Under the pieces are notes generated by a model. That model saw only the letters and a list, made by a program, of their open reading frames with translations. It was not told the origin of the DNA and did no database searches. DNA of 37,001 bases from Nitrospirota bacterium (GTDB lineage: Bacteria; Nitrospirota; Thermodesulfovibrionia; Thermodesulfovibrionales; UBA6898): the NCBI GenBank assembly GCA_004321925.1, contig SCQH01000026.1:1-37001 (forward strand). Direction: 5' to 3'. The position numbers were made by a program, and so were the translations under genes. Below, one piece after another: positions 32,697 to 37,001 of this stretch (positions are counted from its first letter, which is position 1; every line of letters starts with the position of its first letter).

Positions 32697-34727
32697 ATGG
32701 AAACGGGCATGAGCACCAGAAGAAAGCATGAACGGTTCGATGAATGCCGTGAACTGGAGTTCTTCTCCGAGGAGAGGAGCTTTTGGGGGACGTCCCTGAA
32801 CTTTTCGAATGAAGGCTGTTCCCTCCTGACCGGGAATGAATTTTCGGCTGATATGGTCGTCTACCTCCTTTTGCAGCTCAGGGACAGGACCTTCTGCCGG
32901 CCGATGGGCATCATACGCTGGGTCACCTATCACCCTGAGGGCAGGCGCGAAAACCGCCTCGGCATCGAGATCATCGAGGCCGACGACAAATACCTGAGGT
33001 TCATCTCCGAGCTTGCCGAAGGCAGCCGCCGGGAGGACGACCGCAGGGATAATGCCGCCGAAGCAGCGAAAACAGCTCAGACAGCGGAACCGGCAGCCGG
33101 GACCTCAAATGCGGGAACAGTACTGATCACCTGCCCGAACTGCCGGGTAAAGAACAGGATCCCTGAGGCGAGGATATCGGCAAACCCCAAATGCGGCAGG
33201 TGCGGGTCTTATCTGAGCCCCGGCGCCGGTCCTGAAGACGGGAATGCCGGTATATCAGAGGATGAGGCGACATGCGACAGCCAATCTCTGTCAACAGAGG
33301 GGAGGCGCTCATACTGTGTCGGCGATCTCATCGCCGGCAGGTACCAGGTGCAGGAGATCTTCGGCGGTGAAGGCAAAAGCGCCATGGGTGTTGTCTATAA
33401 CTGCTTCGACCTTCAGCAGGGCAGGGCCTATGCGCTGAAGACCCTGCAGGACAAGTTCCTCGATTCACAGAGGACCGTCGACAACTTCAAAAAAGAGGGG
33501 CTTGCCTGGATCCACCTCGGGAAACATCCCAATATCCTCAGGGCCTTCTGGGTCCGCGAGCTTGACCACCGCATGTTCATCGCCTGCGAGTTCATTAATC
33601 CTGACGGCGACGGGAATAATTCCCTGACGCCTCTTCTGAAGCAGCCCTTTTCCCTGAAGAAGGCCCTGACCCGGGCGATCCAGATCTGCCATGGGCTTGA
33701 GTATGCCTGTTCGAGGGGGGTGACCCCGCACCGGGACATCAAGCCGGACAACATCATGATCACCATGGACGGGGACGTCAAGATCGCTGACTTCGGCCTT
33801 GCAGGCCTCTTCAGCAAGACCGATCAGTCAGGCGAGGTCAGGCACCTTATGGAGGACAGCGAAGAAGGGCAGGTCTTCCTTCAGTCTGCCAGGAACAGGA
33901 TGATCGCCGGGTCCCCGCCCTGGATGGCCCCCGAGCAGTTCTACGGCGTTGCCGAGACGAGCAGCGACATCTACAGCTTCGGCATCGTCCTGTTCCAGAT
34001 GGTGAACAAAGGCGACCTCCCGTTTCAGCCCCGCAAAGGCGCTTCCTGGAGGACCGTCCATAAGGAGTACCCGGTTCCGCCGGTACCGGTTCGGGGGAAG
34101 GCGCTTGCGGATATCATCAATAAATGCCTCCAGAAGAGGCGCGATAAACGCTACCAGGATTTCGCACGGCTGAGGGAAGACCTCGAGGAGGTATTCAGGC
34201 AGGAGATAACCAGGGAGACAGGCGAAAGACCGCCTGAACCGCCGCTGATCGAGGGGCTCATGGAGGCTGAGCTTATCAACAAGGGTATGTCCATGACCAA
34301 TCTCGGTCTCATCGACGAGGGCATCAGGTACTACCGGGAAGGCCTCAGTCTGAACCCCCACAATGCCGAGGCGCATTACAACCTGGCCAATGCCCTTGTG
34401 AAAAAGGGTCAGGTGCGGGAGGCGATCGGCTCGTACCGGCATGCGATCCGGCTCGACGCTGACCTGACTGCCGCCCATTTCAACCTGGGGATAGCCCTTT
34501 TTAACAGCGGAAAGGTCGATGAGGCGATCGAATCGTATAAAGAGGCTGTCAGGACCGATCCCTCCTTTGCCGAGGCCTATGTGAACCTCGGGGTGGCCCT
34601 GCATAAAAAAGGGCTCTTTGCCAGGGCGCTGGCCGCCTTTGAGGAGTTCATCAGGCATTGCCCCCCTGACGACAGCCGCCTCGAAAAGACGCGGGAGATG
34701 GTCAGGAAATTAAGGATTTCCCCCTAG
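32697..34727 (+). CDS. PilZ - zinc ribbon - Ser/Thr kinase - TPR fusion protein
   Basis: A 676-residue cytoplasmic protein of four parts. First, a PilZ domain (about 7-107) with both cyclic di-GMP motifs: R9-x3-R13 and N35-x-S37-x2-G40. Second, after an Ala/Glu linker, a zinc ribbon with C146-x2-C149 and C166-x2-C169. Third, a Hanks-type kinase (about 215-500) with K248 in ALK, the catalytic HRDIKPDN (345-352), DFG (365-367) and APE (411-413). Fourth, TPR repeats from about 525 to 660. All catalytic residues are present, so it should be active, and the PilZ domain suggests control by cyclic di-GMP (inference). AGGAGG is 15 bases from ATG 32697, so ATG 32709 is a possible start. It pairs with the PP2C phosphatase upstream. 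Confidence 0.93.
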   Translation: METGMSTRRKHERFDECRELEFFSEERSFWGTSLNFSNEGCSLLTGNEFSADMVVYLLLQLRDRTFCRPMGIIRWVTYHPEGRRENRLGIEIIEADDKYLRFISELAEGSRREDDRRDNAAEAAKTAQTAEPAAGTSNAGTVLITCPNCRVKNRIPEARISANPKCGRCGSYLSPGAGPEDGNAGISEDEATCDSQSLSTEGRRSYCVGDLIAGRYQVQEIFGGEGKSAMGVVYNCFDLQQGRAYALKTLQDKFLDSQRTVDNFKKEGLAWIHLGKHPNILRAFWVRELDHRMFIACEFINPDGDGNNSLTPLLKQPFSLKKALTRAIQICHGLEYACSRGVTPHRDIKPDNIMITMDGDVKIADFGLAGLFSKTDQSGEVRHLMEDSEEGQVFLQSARNRMIAGSPPWMAPEQFYGVAETSSDIYSFGIVLFQMVNKGDLPFQPRKGASWRTVHKEYPVPPVPVRGKALADIINKCLQKRRDKRYQDFARLREDLEEVFRQEITRETGERPPEPPLIEGLMEAELINKGMSMTNLGLIDEGIRYYREGLSLNPHNAEAHYNLANALVKKGQVREAIGSYRHAIRLDADLTAAHFNLGIALFNSGKVDEAIESYKEAVRTDPSFAEAYVNLGVALHKKGLFARALAAFEEFIRHCPPDDSRLEKTREMVRKLRISP

Positions 34728-34761
34728 GTGCGGATCTGCCGGGCAGTATTGGCCGGCCCTG

Positions 34762-35019
34762 TTACGGCAGGATCTTCCAGGTGACCTTCGAATCCTGGTC
34801 AGGCCAGGTGCTCCAGGCCCTGTACTTTTTGCCCTGGCTCTCCCAGATGACATAGGCGGTCCCGTCAATCGAAAATTCTGACTTCGAGATCTTTCCCTTG
34901 GTCTTCAGGATGTAATACTTGAGCCGGTCAATGGGGTGCTCCATCGAGATCGACGCATACTGGTCGATGGAGTCCCGTTCATTCTCATATGCCTCAACTG
35001 CTGCTGGTTTGCTGTCCAT
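34762..35019 (-). CDS. Small conserved-looking hypothetical protein
   Basis: An 85-residue protein without signal peptide or membrane segment. It contains an acidic helix followed by a beta-rich end with aromatic residues (YVIWESQGKKYRAWSTWPDQ). I do not recognise a family. The start ATG is well supported by GGGGAGGG upstream. It converges with the kinase gene; a gap of 34 bases between them holds part of a loose inverted repeat (CTGCCG/CGGCAG) but no T-rich terminator. Confidence 0.7.
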   Translation of the reverse strand: MDSKPAAVEAYENERDSIDQYASISMEHPIDRLKYYILKTKGKISKSEFSIDGTAYVIWESQGKKYRAWSTWPDQDSKVTWKILP

Positions 35020-35112
35020 GGTCCCTCCCCGATCTTACCCATCTCTATTATTTTCTGCCTGACTATTTTAACATACTAATGAAATCGTAAGTAAAAACAG
35101 ATTCCCCATTTC

Positions 35113-35179
35113 TGTCATTCCGGCTTGTCCGGAATCTTTCTTTGTTTTTCAGAAGGATTCCGGACAAGCCGGAATGACA
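35113..35179. repeat. REP-like inverted repeat with 24-bp perfect arms
   Basis: Arms 35113-35136 and 35156-35179 are perfect reverse complements around a 19-base centre. Each arm also holds its own small palindrome (ATTCCGG, five bases, CCGGAAT). No gene overlaps. This type of motif is often scattered through genomes of this kind; only one copy pair is in this window. Confidence 0.9.
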
Positions 35180-35226
35180 AATTGTGAGGCTTTACTAATG
35201 AAGCTCTGGTGAGACACCTGAGGCGT

Positions 35227-35592
35227 TCAGGCCTTCTCCTGTTCCTTCACCTTCGCCTCGATCTTCGTCAGCAGGTCGATTATCTGGTCGGACAGCGGAC
35301 CGATCCTCTTATATTCTTCGGCGGCCTGTGCTTCATTGCCGCTCTCCTTCAGTGAGATGATCTTCCTGACCGTCTCATGAAGCGAGATATGCACCCTTTC
35401 GAGCGACCGCATCTCCGGCAGGCGGCCATACTGGGCCTGCCCCTCTGCGTAGAACCATTTGCCGAGGCCGCATTCCTTATGAGAGACAGCCTGCTCCTGT
35501 GTCAGTCCTCCCTTGCCGTCGAGAAAATCCCTCAGTTTTGTCTTCCATGACAGGTGCTTGATCCGAAAGAGCTGAAAATTGATAGCAGCCAC
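35227..35592 (-). CDS. Stand-alone CZB (chemoreceptor zinc-binding) domain protein
   Basis: A 121-residue helical protein that fits the CZB pattern: H13 and W16 (KHLSWKTKL), H38-x2-C41 followed by GLGKW, and H68/H72 (ERVHISLHETV). In the family, three His and one Cys bind zinc; CZB usually sits at the end of receptors or diguanylate cyclases. Here it is alone. I start at GTG 35592, with GGGAGG 6 bases upstream; a longer frame from TTG 35655 would place the start on the -35 box of a promoter. It could act in trans on receptors such as the two in the che operon, or sense zinc or oxidants (inference). Confidence 0.82.
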   Translation of the reverse strand: MAAINFQLFRIKHLSWKTKLRDFLDGKGGLTQEQAVSHKECGLGKWFYAEGQAQYGRLPEMRSLERVHISLHETVRKIISLKESGNEAQAAEEYKRIGPLSDQIIDLLTKIEAKVKEQEKA

Positions 35593-35626
35593 AGTCACCC
35601 TCCCTTTATAGGTATCGTATAGTTTT

Positions 35627-35655
35627 ATTGTGGAGCTATCAGTCAGGGATGTCAA
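35627..35655 (-). promoter_or_regulatory. Promoter of the CZB protein gene
   Basis: On the minus strand TTGACA (35655-35650), a 17-base spacer and CACAAT (35632-35627). Transcription would start near 35620, leaving a short leader before GTG 35592. The perfect -35 box overlaps a TTG that would otherwise look like an upstream start codon. Confidence 0.55.
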
Positions 35656-35707
35656 TAGGGGGATGCCCGGAGGGCTCGGCCGGTATTGGGCCGGAAGAAG
35701 ATGAAGC

Positions 35708-36013
35708 TCAGTTAGGTTTGAGGGTCACTTTACCGGTGGCCGGGTCATACGCATAGCGCGACAGGTCGAGCCCTGAGCCGACCAGGGGTTTGACCTCCTC
35801 GAGGCTTGCCGGGAACTTGTCATTGGAGGCATGGTAGGCGTCGATCGCCTTGGCCAGGGCGTCGAGGTTCCCGCTCTCGCCTGCCTGTTTGCCCTGCTGA
35901 TACGAGGTGGTCAGGGCATCCCCGTAAACTGCCACAGGGTTTTTCGGTTTCTCCTGGCAGGCGAAAAGGAAGGTCAAAATACATGCTATGCTTAAAAGCC
36001 GTATCATACACAT
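35708..36013 (-). CDS. Small predicted lipoprotein with a pseudopilin-like C-terminus
   Basis: A 101-residue protein with a lipoprotein signal (IRLLSIACILTFLFAC, where the final C would be lipidated). The mature part has a helix and then AIDAYHASNDKFPASLEEV and RYAYDPATGKVTLKP, a pattern shared with the C-terminal parts of GspG/pilin-like proteins; the N-terminal pilin helix is absent. I take ATG 36013, with ATG 36007 as alternative; neither has a good ribosome site. The role is unknown. It is divergent from the tRNA pair. Confidence 0.72.
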   Translation of the reverse strand: MCMIRLLSIACILTFLFACQEKPKNPVAVYGDALTTSYQQGKQAGESGNLDALAKAIDAYHASNDKFPASLEEVKPLVGSGLDLSRYAYDPATGKVTLKPN

Positions 36014-36043
36014 ATCATACCATAAATAATGGTTGGCGTCTGT

Positions 36044-36073
36044 TTGACAAGATAAGGGCATAACGTGTATTTT
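36044..36073 (+). promoter_or_regulatory. Promoter of the tRNA pair
   Basis: TTGACA (36044-36049), an 18-base spacer and TATTTT (36068-36073), placing the start about 10-12 bases before the first tRNA. Confidence 0.6.
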
Positions 36074-36090
36074 AAAAGGCTTTGGTTTTT

Positions 36091-36166
36091 GGGCCGCTAG
36101 CTCAGTTGGTAGAGCAACGCCCTTTTAAGGCGTGGGTCGTTGGTTCGAATCCAACGCGGCTCACCA
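36091..36166 (+). tRNA. tRNA-Lys (anticodon TTT)
   Basis: The 76-base sequence folds as a complete cloverleaf: a seven-pair acceptor stem with one G-U, D arm with AGCTCAGTTGGTAGAGC, anticodon loop CTTTTAA, and a T arm with GGTTCGAATCC. The CCA end is encoded. Confidence 0.97.
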
Positions 36167-36170
36167 AGAT

Positions 36171-36248
36171 GTCCCCATCGTCTAGCCCGGCCTAGGACAT
36201 CGCCCTTTCAAGGCGGTAACGCGGGTTCGAATCCCGCTGGGGACGCCA
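36171..36248 (+). tRNA. tRNA-Glu (anticodon TTC)
   Basis: A complete cloverleaf of 78 bases with GTCCCCA/TGGGGAC acceptor arms, anticodon loop CTTTCAA, T arm GGTTCGAATCC and encoded CCA. It lies 4 bases after tRNA-Lys, so the two are processed from one transcript. Confidence 0.96.
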
Positions 36249-36256
36249 ACAAATTC

Positions 36257-36289
36257 AAGGGGTTACAGCAATGTAGCCCCTTTTATTTT
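36257..36289 (+). terminator. Terminator of the tRNA transcript
   Basis: A 10-bp stem (36257-36266 with 36273-36282, one G-U pair) with a 6-base loop, followed by a T-rich run. Confidence 0.82.
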
Positions 36290-36340
36290 GGTCTGATCTC
36301 AGGAACCCGTGATAAAAGGACTCCGAAGGCCTTTTCCCGT

Positions 36341-36478
36341 TCACCCTTCAAACTTCAGAAGTCCTCTGAGAAGAGACCTCAGTCTTTGCCAGAGGCTGCC
36401 GGAGTTTGGTTCATCCAGCATGCGGTAGACTGTCAGCCTGCCATATTTGTCGCTTTCGATCCGTTTGCAGTAACCCAT
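36341..36478 (-). CDS. Possible 45-residue small protein
   Basis: In the 400-base gap between the tRNAs and the toxin-antitoxin genes, a minus-strand frame from ATG 36478 encodes a basic, helical-looking peptide (YGRLTVYRMLDEPN, then LWQRLRSLLRGLLKFEG). Codon choice is plausible, but no ribosome site is seen and no family is recognised. It could be a small gene or the remnant of a longer one. Confidence 0.3.
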   Translation of the reverse strand: MGYCKRIESDKYGRLTVYRMLDEPNSGSLWQRLRSLLRGLLKFEG

Positions 36479-36595
36479 ATGTTCATTTTAGCAAAAAAAC
36501 CGAAGGAGATATAATTAAGAATTGTTAATATATTCCGAGTAGTTACATTCGGAGCTGGGCCATCTTTTTTCCTGTTGCTTTGCGCATAATAATGA

Positions 36596-36633
36596 TATAA
36601 TAGTATGCATATTATAATTTTAATTATATGCAT
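36596..36633 (+). promoter_or_regulatory. -10 box and palindromic operator before vapB
   Basis: A perfect TATAAT (36596-36601, with TTGCTT 15 bases upstream) is followed by an inverted repeat of ATGCATAT (36605-36612) and ATATGCAT (36626-36633), 21 bases apart. Position and symmetry suit autoregulation by the VapB or VapBC complex, as is usual for this class. Confidence 0.55.
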
Positions 36634-36648
36634 CAGGGGAGGGATAAA

Positions 36649-36855
36649 ATGCGCACAACAATTGATATCAACGAAGAGCTGATAAACGATGTCATGAAGA
36701 AGGCGGGTGTAAGGACCAAGAAGGCAGCTATCGTCACCGCATTACAGGACTATCTGAGACACAAAAAGGTCGAGGAGCTCAAAGCCCTGGTCGGCAATTA
36801 TGAGACGTTCGATCTTACCCTCGACGATCTGAAAAAAATGCGCGATGTCCGCTAA
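36649..36855 (+). CDS. vapB: VapB-type antitoxin
   Basis: A 68-residue antitoxin. The N-terminal RTTIDINEELINDVMKKAG is the ribbon-helix-helix/VapB-like DNA-binding part, and the rest (VEELKALVGNYETFDLTLDD, then LKKMRD) is the toxin-wrapping tail. ATG 36649 has an AGGGGAGGG site 5 bases upstream. The gene overlaps the toxin start by 11 bases, typical of coupled toxin-antitoxin translation. A palindromic operator lies directly upstream. Confidence 0.88.
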   Translation: MRTTIDINEELINDVMKKAGVRTKKAAIVTALQDYLRHKKVEELKALVGNYETFDLTLDDLKKMRDVR

Positions 36856-37001
36856 GCTGCTCGTCGATACCTCCGCCTGGATCGTCAGTTTCAGAAAGTC
36901 CGGCCATGAACCGGTGAAAAGGGCTCTTTTAGCAGCTCTTGACACTTTTTCTGTCGTCACGGCACCCGTTGTTATTCTCGAACTGCTCCAGGGCTGCCGC
37001 A
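36845..37001 (+). CDS. vapC: VapC-type PIN-domain toxin, cut by the window end
   Basis: Only about the first 52 residues are in the window. They begin KLLVDTSAWIVSFRK, with the first catalytic acid of PIN ribonucleases (D8), and end with ILELLQG, which holds the second acidic residue. In the family the toxin cuts tRNA or rRNA when VapB is lost. It starts inside the antitoxin gene and has no ribosome site of its own, in line with translational coupling. Confidence 0.9.
   Translation, partial: MSAKLLVDTSAWIVSFRKSGHEPVKRALLAALDTFSVVTAPVVILELLQGCR

Noticed and set aside
36140-36514. A long plus-strand frame across the tRNA genes
   Set aside because: It overlaps both tRNAs and has no ribosome site or homology; it is a chance frame.

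Overview
The window looks like chromosome from a free-living, Gram-negative anaerobe or microaerophile. The GC content is fairly high. Periplasmic c-type heme sensors, large HAMP receptors, HD-GYP proteins, bacteriohemerythrin, and a Hanks kinase/PP2C pair together suggest Nitrospirota or a deltaproteobacterial-type lineage. That placement is inference from gene content; no rRNA is present.

Region 1 (168-15313) is one long same-strand chemosensory operon with genes overlapping or nearly touching: CheY-like regulator, CheA, an ExeA-type AAA ATPase, CheW, a 950-residue chemoreceptor fused to a C-terminal PhnD-like binding-protein domain, an orphan PstS-like periplasmic protein, a second chemoreceptor, a second CheW, a HEAT-repeat protein, CheR, CheB, a coiled-coil/GAF protein and a second CheY-like regulator. 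No CheC, CheD, CheX, CheZ, flagellar or pilus gene is present, and both receptors carry a variant signalling tip. A non-flagellar output is therefore possible.

Region 2 (15441-25600) is mixed: small membrane and secreted proteins of unknown role, a low-complexity secreted protein with tandem repeats, fumarase C (possibly on a leaderless mRNA), a two-helix membrane protein with a soluble domain, two paralogous small membrane proteins behind a good sigma-54-type promoter, a tandem-HD protein, bacteriohemerythrin, a small secreted protein and an Hsp20.

Region 3 (25735-34727) is rich in signalling genes. It has an HD-GYP protein with a periplasmic CxxCH heme sensor like that of the first chemoreceptor and two cysteine-rich modules; a thioredoxin-reductase-like flavoprotein without an evident NADPH motif; a transglutaminase-like/C11 (clostripain) protease pair; a GEMM-I-type riboswitch with its own promoter and terminator ahead of a DUF1059 gene; and a PP2C phosphatase next to a PilZ-zinc ribbon-kinase-TPR protein. 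Cyclic dinucleotides look like the common thread: HD-GYP would degrade them, while PilZ and the riboswitch would sense them.

Region 4 (34762-37001) has small genes (a conserved hypothetical, a stand-alone CZB zinc-binding protein, a lipoprotein), a perfect 24-bp-arm inverted repeat, a tRNA-Lys/tRNA-Glu pair with promoter and terminator, and a VapBC toxin-antitoxin operon cut by the window end.
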